A DNA stretch of 64,000 bases from assembly GCA_020853775.1 (NCBI GenBank), contig JADYYH010000105.1, positions 1 to 64,000 on the forward strand. The letters are read 5' to 3'. The notes below the pieces were generated by a model that saw nothing but the letters and a program-made list of their open reading frames with translations, was not told where the DNA came from and ran no database searches. The first letter of the stretch is position 1; each line of letters starts with the position of its first letter. Positions 25,692 to 33,511 of the stretch are shown here, piece by piece. The translations under genes were made by a program, and so were the position numbers. The DNA is from Nitrospira sp. (lineage in GTDB: Bacteria > Nitrospirota > Nitrospiria > Nitrospirales > Nitrospiraceae).

Positions 25692-26534
25692 ATGCGACAC
25701 CTGTTGTTCAGCATCATGGTGCTCCTCGGGGTGACGGCAGGCTGTGTCGAGTCGAAAGATACACGAGGCGGCGTTCCATCGGCTGCGAGCCAGCCAGAAC
25801 CCAGGCTGGATGCGCTGTTCAGCCATCCCGCTCCCGATTCGATTCCCGGCGGACAGCGCGGTGAGCAGATCCGCCTGGGCTATGAAATCGTCGTCCACAC
25901 ACAGCAGTTCGCTGCCCCCTACGTCGGCAACCGGCTGACCTGCGCCAATTGTCATTTGGATGCGGGACTCGACCCCAATTCGTCTTCCTTTGTCGGCCTC
26001 TCGCGGGCCTATCCCGAATATCATGCGCGGACCGGGCGCGTCGTGACGCTGGCCGACCGTATCAACGAATGTTTCGAGCGCAATTTAAACGGGAAGGCCA
26101 TTCCGCAAGACAGTCATAAGCTCCAGGCGGTCGTCGCCTACATCGAATGGCTGTCGAAGGATGTGCCGTCGGGCAGCCGCATGGCCTGGCGCGGCATCCC
26201 ACGGATTCAAGCGCCCAAGCCGCCGGATGCCACAAACGGCGCTAAGGTGTTCACGTCCCGTTGCGCGTTTTGCCATGGAGCGGACGGGCAGGGCACGATG
26301 GCGGCTCCCGCTGTGTGGGGGCCTCAGTCTTACAACATCGGCGCGGAGATGGCGCGCATTCCGGTAGCCGCTTCCTTCATCAAATCGAATATGCCTCGCA
26401 CCAGAGGATGGGCCCTGTCGGATCAGGATGCCTATGACGTCGCGACGTATCTCAACTCCCAGCCACGCCCGGATTTCCCCGACAAAGGCAATGACTGGCC
26501 GAAGGGAGGGAAACCGGTGGATGCACCCTATTGA
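25692..26534 (+). CDS. Dihaem cytochrome c of TsdA (thiosulfate dehydrogenase) type, lipoprotein
   Basis: 280 aa from ATG 25692, chosen because a lipoprotein signal begins there (LLGVTAGC, Cys near residue 18). An upstream ATG at 25572 has a better ribosome site but adds 40 residues before the signal. Domain 1: CANCHLDAGLDPNSSSFVGL near 80, then TLADRINECFERNLNGKAIP near 120, which are typical of TsdA/SoxA-like thiosulfate dehydrogenases. Domain 2: CAFCHGADGQG near 195. TsdA joins two thiosulfates to tetrathionate. The family also has members of other function, so the substrate is likely but unproven. Sulfite oxidase genes lie 500 bases downstream. Confidence 0.75.
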   Translation: MRHLLFSIMVLLGVTAGCVESKDTRGGVPSAASQPEPRLDALFSHPAPDSIPGGQRGEQIRLGYEIVVHTQQFAAPYVGNRLTCANCHLDAGLDPNSSSFVGLSRAYPEYHARTGRVVTLADRINECFERNLNGKAIPQDSHKLQAVVAYIEWLSKDVPSGSRMAWRGIPRIQAPKPPDATNGAKVFTSRCAFCHGADGQGTMAAPAVWGPQSYNIGAEMARIPVAASFIKSNMPRTRGWALSDQDAYDVATYLNSQPRPDFPDKGNDWPKGGKPVDAPY

Positions 26535-26571
26535 ACGCGTGAAACGCTCTGCGTGACACGTATCTCATGAC

Positions 26572-26588
26572 TCTTCCCTCTTGGGAAG
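26572..26588. terminator. Possible hairpin after the TsdA-like gene
   Basis: CTTCCC at 26573-26578 and GGGAAG at 26583-26588 form a perfect 6-bp stem with a 4-base loop (TCTT), 40 bases after the stop. No T-run follows, so termination is uncertain. Confidence 0.3.
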
Positions 26589-26633
26589 CAACAACGAGAC
26601 ACGACGTACGAGAGGTGAGCGGAGGAGGACGAA

Positions 26634-27056
26634 ATGAAGCTCAGCGTGGCCTATCAGGGAGGGGCGCGGTACGACATCCTGAGCGACCGGCACCGGATTG
26701 TGACGGATCAGCCGGTTGAAGACGGAGGGGCCGACGCCGGTATGAGTCCTGTGGAACTGTTCGTCGGATCGGTCGCGAGCTGCGTGGGGTATTTTGTCGG
26801 CCAATTCTGCGCACGACACGACATCTCTCGTGAAGGATTGAAAGTCGATGCCGAGTGGACAATTGCCGAAAGCCCCCATCGCGTCGGACAGATTCAACTG
26901 GCGATTCGTCTTCCGCACCGTGTGACGCCTGAGCAGAAAGAGCGGCTGCTGAGAGTGGCCCACGGGTGCACCGTGCACCAATCGATCGTCATGCCGGCGG
27001 GAATTGTAATCGATCTGAATCCACACGGTCATCCCGGTCCAGGCGGAGGAGCGTAG
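26634..27056 (+). CDS. OsmC-family protein (YhfA-like), next to sulfite oxidase
   Basis: 140 aa with GGAGGAGGAC before ATG. OsmC fold with MSPVELFVGSVASCVGYFVG near residue 37 (Cys about 50) and AHGCTVHQSI near 109 (Cys about 112): the two family cysteines are present. It differs clearly from the 21171 protein. The gene ends 1 base before the SorA-like start, so translation is coupled. In sulfur contexts, OsmC-like and TusA-like proteins may carry sulfur or relieve peroxide stress; an inference only. Confidence 0.85.
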   Translation: MKLSVAYQGGARYDILSDRHRIVTDQPVEDGGADAGMSPVELFVGSVASCVGYFVGQFCARHDISREGLKVDAEWTIAESPHRVGQIQLAIRLPHRVTPEQKERLLRVAHGCTVHQSIVMPAGIVIDLNPHGHPGPGGGA

Positions 27057-27057
27057 G

Positions 27058-28242
27058 ATGGTAACGGTTTCCCGTCGCGGCTGGTTCACGACATTGCTGA
27101 AGGGAATCGGGGCCGGCATGGTGCTGGGCGGTGGAGGATCGATGCGCGAATCGGCTCCTCAGGCCGAGGCCGCGGAAGCGACGGGACCCTTGACCGTGCG
27201 GGTCACGCGGCCGTTTGACGCAGAAACGCCGGTGCGCGAGTTTACATCCTGGCTGACCTCCAACGAACGGTTCTTCGTCCGGAGTCATTTCGGCCCACCC
27301 CCTGCCGAGGCGATTCAGCCTGAGGCCTGGCGGTTGAGTGTGAAAGGCCTCGTCAAAGAATCGCTCAGTTTCACGCTGAAGGACCTGCAACAATTCGAAC
27401 CGGTTTCGCTGACAGCCGTCCTGCAATGCAGTGGAAACGGACGTGCGCACCATCGTCCCAAAGTGCCCGGGGTGCAGTGGGAGCGCGGGGCGGTCGGCAA
27501 TGCGCAATGGACCGGCGTGAGGCTTCGCGATGTGCTGCAGCAAGCCGGCGTGAAACCGCAGGGTGTCCACGTACAGTTTCAAGGGGCGGACCGGCCGGCG
27601 TTGGCGACCGTGCCGCTGTTCACGCGAAGTATCCCCCTCGCAAAGGCCCTCCATCCCGATACTCTCCTGGCCTATGAAATGAATGGCCGTCCCCTGCCCC
27701 TCCTGCATGGCGCGCCGCTGCGGGTGATTACTCCCGGCTGGATGGCGGAGTCCTGCATGAAGTGGCTGACCGAGATTACAGTGCGAGTGGATGAAACGCC
27801 CGGCTATTACATGCAGCAGGCCTATCGCATTCCGGAAACGGCCGTTCGCCTGTCATCCGGGTTGCCGGGAAGCGCGATGGTCCCGGTCGAGCAAATGCCG
27901 GTCAAGTCGCTCATCGCCGCTCCAGCTGAGGGCGACACGGTGCGGATCGGGCCGGTCACGATTCAAGGTGTCGCCTGGGCCGGCGAGGCGCCGGTTGTGA
28001 AGGTCGAAGTGTCATGCGACGACGGAAAGACCTGGGAGCAGGCCCGGTTATTGGGAGAGGGGCAACCCTATGCCTGGCGACAATGGCAGTTCGTATGGAA
28101 CGCCCGCACGCCAGGGCCCACTGCGATTCTCTGCCGCGCCACCGATGCGCAGGGGCAAGAACAACCGGCGACGAGCCCTTGGAATCCCGGTGGATTTTTA
28201 TGGAACGGATGGGATCGTCTGACTGTGACGGTGGAGGCATGA
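27058..28242 (+). CDS. Sulfite oxidase-family molybdoenzyme (SorA-like)
   Basis: 394 aa. Twin-arginine signal (SRRGWFTTLLKGIGAG) so it is exported folded. The molybdopterin domain has the Mo-ligand Cys C124 in VLQCSGNGRAHH (usual LQCAGNGR), then DVLQQAGVKPQ and GAPLRVITPGW near 222. The C-terminal Mo-co dimerisation domain is present (about 275-394: VKSLIAAPAEGDTV, then SCDDGKTWEQA and TSPWNPGGFLWN). This is the SorA/SUOX layout rather than YedY, which lacks the dimer domain. The following cytochrome gene overlaps by 4 bases, as for SorAB sulfite:cytochrome c oxidoreductase. Confidence 0.88.
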   Translation: MVTVSRRGWFTTLLKGIGAGMVLGGGGSMRESAPQAEAAEATGPLTVRVTRPFDAETPVREFTSWLTSNERFFVRSHFGPPPAEAIQPEAWRLSVKGLVKESLSFTLKDLQQFEPVSLTAVLQCSGNGRAHHRPKVPGVQWERGAVGNAQWTGVRLRDVLQQAGVKPQGVHVQFQGADRPALATVPLFTRSIPLAKALHPDTLLAYEMNGRPLPLLHGAPLRVITPGWMAESCMKWLTEITVRVDETPGYYMQQAYRIPETAVRLSSGLPGSAMVPVEQMPVKSLIAAPAEGDTVRIGPVTIQGVAWAGEAPVVKVEVSCDDGKTWEQARLLGEGQPYAWRQWQFVWNARTPGPTAILCRATDAQGQEQPATSPWNPGGFLWNGWDRLTVTVEA

Positions 28243-28874
28243 GCATGAGATGGCTGCAGAGGGGTTCCGGTGTCGTGCTTGCCTTATTGCTCGTTGCCCT
28301 CGTCGGATGGACGGTCATCACAGCGGCTCAGGAAGAAGATCGTGCGGCGATCGAGCCGGCGACAGCTCGCAAAGCGGCCACGTTGGTTCTGGCCCGTTGC
28401 GCCGTGTGCCATACCACCGACCTCATTGCTCAGCAACGATTGCCGCAGGACCGCTGGACGGTCACTGTGGAGAAGATGGTGCATTGGGGCGCCGAGCTTT
28501 CTCCCGAGGAGGCCGCAGTCGTCATCCAATATCTGACCGCACGGAATCATCCCGGAGCTCCGGATCAGTTGCCGAGCATCGAGGCCGAGTTGGCGACGAT
28601 GGAACCGGCCCGCGCCCAAAGTGCCGCATCCGACGGTCCGCTGACGGGGATAGCAGCCAGAGGGGCGGCCTTGTTCGCGCACAATTGCCAGGCTTGCCAT
28701 GGAGAGGGGGCCGTCGGCGGCGCGGGGCCGAAGCTGGCGCGCAATGCGGTCCTCAAGAATGAAGGAGCGTTCTGGGAAACGGTGCTCCATGGTCGTGGCC
28801 CCATGCCGGCCTGGGGGGCGGTGCTGAATCGTCAGGAGATCGCGGACATTCATGCCTGGCTGACGACGCGATAA
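28239..28874 (+). CDS. Dihaem cytochrome c, partner of the sulfite oxidase (SorB-like)
   Basis: 211 aa; ATG 28239 overlaps the SorA-like stop (ATGA) with GTGGAGG before it. Signal/anchor helix about 12-30. Haem sites: CAVCHTTDLIAQQRL near residue 53 (this first part resembles SorB and sulfite-oxidase-linked cytochromes with QDRW) and CQACHGEGAVGG near 151, followed by a terminal class I domain with PMPAWGAVLN supplying a Met. SorB is usually monohaem; here a second domain is fused. Accepts electrons from the molybdoenzyme. Confidence 0.85.
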   Translation: MSMRWLQRGSGVVLALLLVALVGWTVITAAQEEDRAAIEPATARKAATLVLARCAVCHTTDLIAQQRLPQDRWTVTVEKMVHWGAELSPEEAAVVIQYLTARNHPGAPDQLPSIEAELATMEPARAQSAASDGPLTGIAARGAALFAHNCQACHGEGAVGGAGPKLARNAVLKNEGAFWETVLHGRGPMPAWGAVLNRQEIADIHAWLTTR

Positions 28875-28918
28875 GCTTGTCGCACGGTGTGAATTGAATT
28901 ATAGAAAGGGGTCCCTAC

Positions 28919-30331
28919 ATGGGTGGAAGACGGACGGTGCTGATCGGGTGTGCGTTGGTAGTCGTGGTGGGGTTGCTGTCGTTTCCCCGCCTCCTGCTGG
29001 GCAGTGATCAAAGTCGAGCGAAGGAGATAGTGCAGAATACGTGTGCTGGATGCCATCGATTGGAAGGGGCTCCATTATCGCGTCTGGAGAAGAAAGCGCC
29101 CGATTTGATCGGAGCGGGGAGCAAATTCAAGCATGAGTGGCTGGTGAGCTGGTTAGCGGGAAAAGAGCAACCGCTCTATGCGAAAAGTTATCGGTGGGAC
29201 CAGTCGCAGACGCCTCAACCCCATATGTCCGTGCCTCAGCCCGATGCGGAAGAAATCGCGAAATATCTCGAAACCAACTTTGCCGACCCCAAGGTGAAGG
29301 CTGGTGCGATCGATATGACGACGTTCAGTAAGCAAGAGGCGGCGTTCGGCGAGAAGATTTTTAAGGAGCATGCCTGCATCGGCTGCCATCAAGTTCGTGA
29401 AGGGGACAAAACCGTCGGTGGCCCGCAAAGCACCTCGCTGGTGGAAGCAGGAAGACGTCTCAAAGCCGATTGGATTCACCGCTTCAATTCAAATCCGCCG
29501 GACTATGTGCCGCACAGCGGAGAGTTTGTGGGCGATGTGAGCGAATTGGGACTACGGTACGTCACGGGATACATCGCGACCAGAGGGTGGGAAGATTTTC
29601 CGTATTATGAGCCTTGGAAAAGCGAACCGTTCGGGCATACGAGCCTGGATCGTGGGCAAGTGATTTATAAGGAATATTGTGCCCAATGTCATGGTGCCGC
29701 GGGCAAAGGCGATGGCCCGGCCGCATCGGGCTTGGACCCGAAGCCGGCGATTCACGCCAACATTCCTTTCGAGAAAGTGCCGACGGACTATCTCTATAAC
29801 GTGATCTATTACGGGGGACGAGCAGTCGGCAAATCAGCGACCATGCCCTATTGGGGACTGACGATCGGCCAACAGGGCGTGGCCGATGTGATGGCCTATT
29901 TGAACGCGACCTTCAAAGGCGGGGCCGACGTGGCGCAGGCCGCGATCAGCAGTGACGGTCCGAGCGGTGTCTGCCCGCAGCCAAGGAAAACGGCGAAAGC
30001 ACCGGCGGACTTCCTGTCCAAAACGAGCCCGTTGCCGCATTCGGATGCCACGGTTCAGGCAGGCAAAACCCTGTTCCTGCAAACCGCTCAGCCGGTGGCC
30101 TGTGCGATGTGTCATGGAGATAAGGGCAACGGACAGGGCTTCATGGGCGCGGCGCTGATTCCACCGCCTCGAAACTTTACTTGCGGCTCGATGATGAAAG
30201 ATGTTCCGGACGGGCAACTGTTCTGGATTATCAAAAACGGGTCGCCGGGCACCGGCATGATGTCGTTCGCCGGGTTGCCGGATGAACAGGTCTGGCAATT
30301 GATTGCCTATGTAAGAAGTTTGGCGAAATGA
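28919..30331 (+). CDS. Tetrahaem c-type cytochrome built from fused class I domains
   Basis: 470 aa. Signal or anchor helix 6-28. Four CxxCH sites: CAGCH near 42, CIGCH near 152, CAQCH near 257 and CAMCH near 397, spaced as four fused class I domains rather than a compact multihaem protein. The last domain shares FWIIKNGSPGTGMMSFAGLP with the 31933 cytochrome (FWVIKHGSPGTSM), so they are related. It probably links the sulfite/bc components to a terminal oxidase. The gene has AGAAAGGGG before ATG. Confidence 0.88.
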   Translation: MGGRRTVLIGCALVVVVGLLSFPRLLLGSDQSRAKEIVQNTCAGCHRLEGAPLSRLEKKAPDLIGAGSKFKHEWLVSWLAGKEQPLYAKSYRWDQSQTPQPHMSVPQPDAEEIAKYLETNFADPKVKAGAIDMTTFSKQEAAFGEKIFKEHACIGCHQVREGDKTVGGPQSTSLVEAGRRLKADWIHRFNSNPPDYVPHSGEFVGDVSELGLRYVTGYIATRGWEDFPYYEPWKSEPFGHTSLDRGQVIYKEYCAQCHGAAGKGDGPAASGLDPKPAIHANIPFEKVPTDYLYNVIYYGGRAVGKSATMPYWGLTIGQQGVADVMAYLNATFKGGADVAQAAISSDGPSGVCPQPRKTAKAPADFLSKTSPLPHSDATVQAGKTLFLQTAQPVACAMCHGDKGNGQGFMGAALIPPPRNFTCGSMMKDVPDGQLFWIIKNGSPGTGMMSFAGLPDEQVWQLIAYVRSLAK

Positions 30332-30344
30332 AGTGAATGAGAAA

Positions 30345-30429
30345 GAGCAGATGGCCGACGCGTATGGCACGAGCAAGAGATCTACCGCGGTGTCTTTGCC
30401 CTCGGCCATACGCTATCTGCCATCAGCTC
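30345..30429. repeat. Intergenic inverted repeat (24-bp arms)
   Basis: The arm at 30345-30368 and the reverse complement of 30405-30429 match in about 20 of 24 positions, including the perfect 9-mer GCGTATGGC / GCCATACGC, around a 36-base loop. It lies between the tetrahaem cytochrome and DsrE genes and could be a REP-like repeat or an RNA-stabilising hairpin. Confidence 0.5.
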
Positions 30430-30484
30430 CTTTTGTCACGGACGAGAGACGTTTCACGAACGACGATTCACGGGAGACTGATCA

Positions 30485-30844
30485 ATGGCGACGTTCATCA
30501 TTTCCGGCAGTCGGGGGACAGACGATCCGACCATGGCGACCCTTCCCTTCATGGCGGCCAAGACCGCCAAAGAGCAGGGCCACGACGTGGTGTTGTGGTT
30601 GTGGAACGAGGCGGTAACGTCAGCGCGAAAGGGCTCGGCGGATCACGTCGTCGGCGTGAATTTGACCCCGCTGAAAGACCTGTTGGCGGCCGTCCAGGCC
30701 GCCAACATTCCCATCTGGGTCTGCGGGGCCTGTGCCGTAGCGAGACAGATCGGCCAGGGCGATCTGGTGGCAGGGGCGATCATCAAGGGCATGCCGGACT
30801 ACATTAAGGCAGTGGCCGAGCGTGATCGGAACGTGGCGTTTTAG
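30485..30844 (+). CDS. DsrE-family protein
   Basis: 119 aa. ATFIISGSRGTDDPTMATLP with HDVVLWLWNEAV is the DsrE/F alpha-beta fold, and VCGACAVARQIGQGDL near 78 contains the conserved Cys (C79/C82). DsrE proteins transfer sulfur from sulfane carriers, or have unknown roles when solitary. The sulfite and TsdA-like genes nearby make a sulfur role reasonable. Single domain, no signal peptide. Confidence 0.82.
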   Translation: MATFIISGSRGTDDPTMATLPFMAAKTAKEQGHDVVLWLWNEAVTSARKGSADHVVGVNLTPLKDLLAAVQAANIPIWVCGACAVARQIGQGDLVAGAIIKGMPDYIKAVAERDRNVAF

Positions 30845-30871
30845 TTCGCCGGGAAGGAAACGGGTACTCGC

Positions 30872-31933
30872 ATGGCAGCCGACGGACAACCGGGTGGGAA
30901 AGCCAAAGGCCGGCGCGCTCGCATCGGCGCAGCTGGGATGGGCTCGGTCGCGCAGAGCAACGGGCGACTTGAGACTGATGAACTGGAGATCATTCCGACG
31001 GCTGTGCCGAGGGAAGGAGACGGGTATCACGCTTCTGCTCAAGCCGCCGGGGACGTGACGGCCGGATTGATCGGTGAGGTCGGTCGAACCCTGACCGAAG
31101 AAGATCTCCGTCGCATCAACACGCCGAGGGGCCTGATTCAACTGATCAAGAGCAAGAATATCGATCTGGAAGAGGTACGCAAGACGCTGCTGTACGAACA
31201 GGAGTTGCGGCAGCTGCAGGTCGAGCTGGTCCGGCTTCAACGCTGGGTGCAGGCCGATGGGCAGCGTATCGCGATTCTGGTCGAAGGACGGGATGCGGCC
31301 GGGAAGGGCGGCACGATCCGCCGGTTTACCGAGCATCTGAATCCGCGCGCCATGCGTGTGGTGGCTCTGCCGAAGCCGACCGACGATGAGCGGGGACAGT
31401 GGTATTTCCAACGGTATATCCGGCAACTGCCCAACAAGGGCGAGATCGTATTCTTCGACCGAAGCTGGTACAACCGCGCGGTCGTCGAGCCGGTGATGGG
31501 GTTTTGCAGCAAGAAAGAACACCAGCGGTTCCTGCAGCAGGTGACAGAATTCGAGCATATGCTTTACGAAGACGGCGTGACGATCATCAAGTTCTGGTTC
31601 TCGATTTCCAAAGAAGAACAGGCCAGTCGATTCGAAGCGCGCCGGCAGAATCCCCTCAAGCAGTGGAAGCTGAGCCCCGTCGATGAAAAGGCGCAGGAGC
31701 TGTGGGATTCGTACACGCGATACAAAGAAGAAATGTTCAGCAAGACCCATACGACCTTCAGCCCCTGGATCATCGTCAAGGCGAACGACAAGCAGGCTGC
31801 GCGACTGGAAAGTTTGCGCCACGTGCTTAATCTCCTGGCGTACAAGGGGAAGGACGAGGCGCAGATCCGACTGACGCCGGACCCCAACGTCATCACGCGG
31901 TTCCATCGCAAGATGGTGGAATTGGATTTCTGA
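30872..31933 (+). CDS. ppk2: Polyphosphate kinase 2 (PPK2)
   Basis: 353 aa. The first 80 residues are a low-complexity, basic extension. The kinase domain has Walker A EGRDAAGKGGTI near residue 138, the lid region LPKPTDDERGQWYFQRYI near 168, Walker B-like VFFDRSWYNRAVVEPVMGF near 193 and the ARRQNPLKQWKLSPVDEKA stretch typical of class I PPK2. It transfers phosphate between polyphosphate and nucleoside diphosphates. Its stop overlaps the next start by one base (TGATG). Confidence 0.93.
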   Translation: MAADGQPGGKAKGRRARIGAAGMGSVAQSNGRLETDELEIIPTAVPREGDGYHASAQAAGDVTAGLIGEVGRTLTEEDLRRINTPRGLIQLIKSKNIDLEEVRKTLLYEQELRQLQVELVRLQRWVQADGQRIAILVEGRDAAGKGGTIRRFTEHLNPRAMRVVALPKPTDDERGQWYFQRYIRQLPNKGEIVFFDRSWYNRAVVEPVMGFCSKKEHQRFLQQVTEFEHMLYEDGVTIIKFWFSISKEEQASRFEARRQNPLKQWKLSPVDEKAQELWDSYTRYKEEMFSKTHTTFSPWIIVKANDKQAARLESLRHVLNLLAYKGKDEAQIRLTPDPNVITRFHRKMVELDF

Positions 31934-32460
31934 TGGAGAAGCTGCTGAGTGTCACATTGGCGGTCATGGCGGCGGCCGTGGTGACGGTTGTCCCTTCGAT
32001 CGCCCAACATATGCAGCCGTCTCGCGTCTCGATCGAGCACCTTGAGGAAGCGCGTGCGCTCAAGAGCCCATTGCCTGATTCGCCTGATGTGGTCGAAAAG
32101 GGCAAGGCCATCTATCACGGGAAAGGGACGTGCGCCAACTGTCATGGACCGGAGGGAGCGGGCGATGGCCTTGTGGCGTCGCAGCTGAATCCATCCCCCC
32201 GAAACTTTCAACACCACGGATTTTGGCGCCATCGCACGGAAGGAGAAATCTTCTGGGTGATCAAGCACGGGTCGCCGGGCACCAGTATGGTCGGATTTGC
32301 AGACCAATTGACGGACGAAGATATCTGGGCGCTGATCCAGTATGAACGGACCTTCGCGAAGGGACATGGTCACGGTCGTGGAATGGGGCCGGACGGCATG
32401 GGCCATCGAGGGATGGGAGGCGGAGGCGGGCGCTGTGACAGGGAACCCTGTGATCGGTAA
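31933..32460 (+). CDS. Monohaem c-type cytochrome with Gly/His-rich tail
   Basis: 175 aa. Signal peptide about 1-26, CANCHGPEGAGDG near residue 66, FWVIKHGSPGTSMVGFAD with a probable Met ligand, and a C-terminal tail rich in Gly, His and Met (GHGHGRGMGPDGMGHRGMGG). Such a tail could bind copper or nickel; that is an inference. Coupled to ppk2 by a one-base overlap. Confidence 0.88.
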   Translation: MEKLLSVTLAVMAAAVVTVVPSIAQHMQPSRVSIEHLEEARALKSPLPDSPDVVEKGKAIYHGKGTCANCHGPEGAGDGLVASQLNPSPRNFQHHGFWRHRTEGEIFWVIKHGSPGTSMVGFADQLTDEDIWALIQYERTFAKGHGHGRGMGPDGMGHRGMGGGGGRCDREPCDR

Positions 32461-32493
32461 TGGAACGACCTGCTGCAGCAAGCAGGTGTCGCG

Positions 32494-32928
32494 ATGACGG
32501 AGTCGATTCACCTGGTCTGCCCCCATTGCCGAAGTGTCAATCGTGTGCCGTCGGCTCGTCTGGCGCAGCAGCCTCATTGCGGCCAATGCCATGCGTCTTT
32601 GTTTACAGGTCAGCCGATCGCCTTGACGGCGCGGGATTTTGATCTTCACGCGCAGCGGGCGGAAATTCCCCTGTTGGTCGATTTCTGGGCTTCCTGGTGC
32701 GGTCCCTGCCGAATGATGGCTCCGGCCTATGAGCAGGCCGCGCAGCTGCTGGAACCTCACGTTCGGCTGGCAAAAGTGAATACGGAAGAGGAGCAGACGC
32801 TGGCTGCCAGGTTCGGCATCTCCAGCATCCCGACACTGGTATTGATGCGTGGAGGGCGTGAACTCGCCCGTCAACCAGGGGCGTTGGGTCTGCAGGATAT
32901 TGTGCGGTGGGTTCGCAGCAAGATCTGA
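32494..32928 (+). CDS. trxC: TrxC-type thioredoxin with N-terminal zinc ribbon
   Basis: 144 aa. Residues 1-32 carry two CxxC pairs (CPHC and CGQC), the zinc site of thioredoxin 2. The thioredoxin fold follows, with the active site WCGPCRMM near residue 70 and cis-Pro SIPTLVLMRGG near 112. Cytosolic disulfide reductant active in oxidative stress. Confidence 0.93.
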   Translation: MTESIHLVCPHCRSVNRVPSARLAQQPHCGQCHASLFTGQPIALTARDFDLHAQRAEIPLLVDFWASWCGPCRMMAPAYEQAAQLLEPHVRLAKVNTEEEQTLAARFGISSIPTLVLMRGGRELARQPGALGLQDIVRWVRSKI

Positions 32929-33072
32929 CCAATCGGGGTGCTCGGTCCTTTTCAATGTGATGCGTTTCGCAGCTGGCGCGTTTTGCACCAGTCTTGATTC
33001 TCGCCCGGTTCTGTAATTCCCCAACTAACTTCGTTGCACAGTCCTGCAGCTCCTTGCCGCGTTAAAAACCCT

Positions 33073-33129
33073 TGTCAAAATTGTGACTTCGTGGCTCGTT
33101 CGCCATAGGGGCCTGGCACGTCCTCTGCT
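33073..33129 (+). promoter_or_regulatory. Sigma-54-like promoter with upstream inverted repeat before ytxH-por
   Basis: TGGCACGTCCTCTGCTTT at 33114-33131 fits the -24/-12 consensus TGGCACG-N4-TTGCW with GG (33115) and GC (33127) 12 bp apart; only the base before TGC differs. It is 73 bases before ATG 33202. Some 30 bases upstream lies TTGTCAAAATTGTGAC (GTCA-N6-TGAC inverted repeat, 33073-33088), a possible activator site. The rest of the 273-bp intergenic region holds nothing else I can name. Confidence 0.5.
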
Positions 33130-33201
33130 TTCTAGCAAGGCAGAGCATTGCTGAGGACGTCCAGGGTTCTACACAACATAGATCGGGAAGGAGAGATCAT
33201 C

Positions 33202-33510
33202 ATGGCGGATCATCATGATAATTGTTCTGGGCTGGGTGTCTCGATCGCGTTTGTGAGCGGGGCCATGCTCGGTGCGATGGCGGCGATCCTGTATGCGCCC
33301 CATTCCGGTGAGGAAACCCGTCGAGCGATCAAGGGGTACGCGCGACGGGCGGAAGAGGATGTGTTGGAGAAGGCCAAAGAAATTCGCACGGACCTTTCTC
33401 GCACGATGGAGGAGGCCAAACGGTATCTCAAAGAAACGGAGGCCACGATTGCCGCTGCGCTGGCGGCCGGAAAAGAAGCGTTCAAGAAAGAAAAGACGGA
33501 ACGGGCCTGA
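33202..33510 (+). CDS. YtxH-domain stress-type membrane protein
   Basis: 102 aa from ATG 33202 with AAGGAGAG before it. One N-terminal membrane helix (GVSIAFVSGAMLGAMAAILY, about 11-30) followed by the YtxH signature YAPHSGEETRRAIKGYARRA and a long charged amphipathic helix (45-100). YtxH proteins are linked to general stress responses; molecular role unknown. It is 1 base before the oxidoreductase gene. Confidence 0.85.
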   Translation: MADHHDNCSGLGVSIAFVSGAMLGAMAAILYAPHSGEETRRAIKGYARRAEEDVLEKAKEIRTDLSRTMEEAKRYLKETEATIAAALAAGKEAFKKEKTERA

Positions 33511-33511
33511 C

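Noticed and set aside
30370-30410. TGGCACGAGCAAGAG as a -24/-12 promoter before dsrE
   Set aside because: There is no GC 12 bp after GG; the similarity comes from the inverted repeat arm.
31564-33024. 486-codon open frame on the minus strand across ppk2, cytochrome and thioredoxin genes
   Set aside because: It is antisense to three confidently recognised genes, has no ribosome site or protein pattern, and is explained by few stop codons in high-GC shadows.
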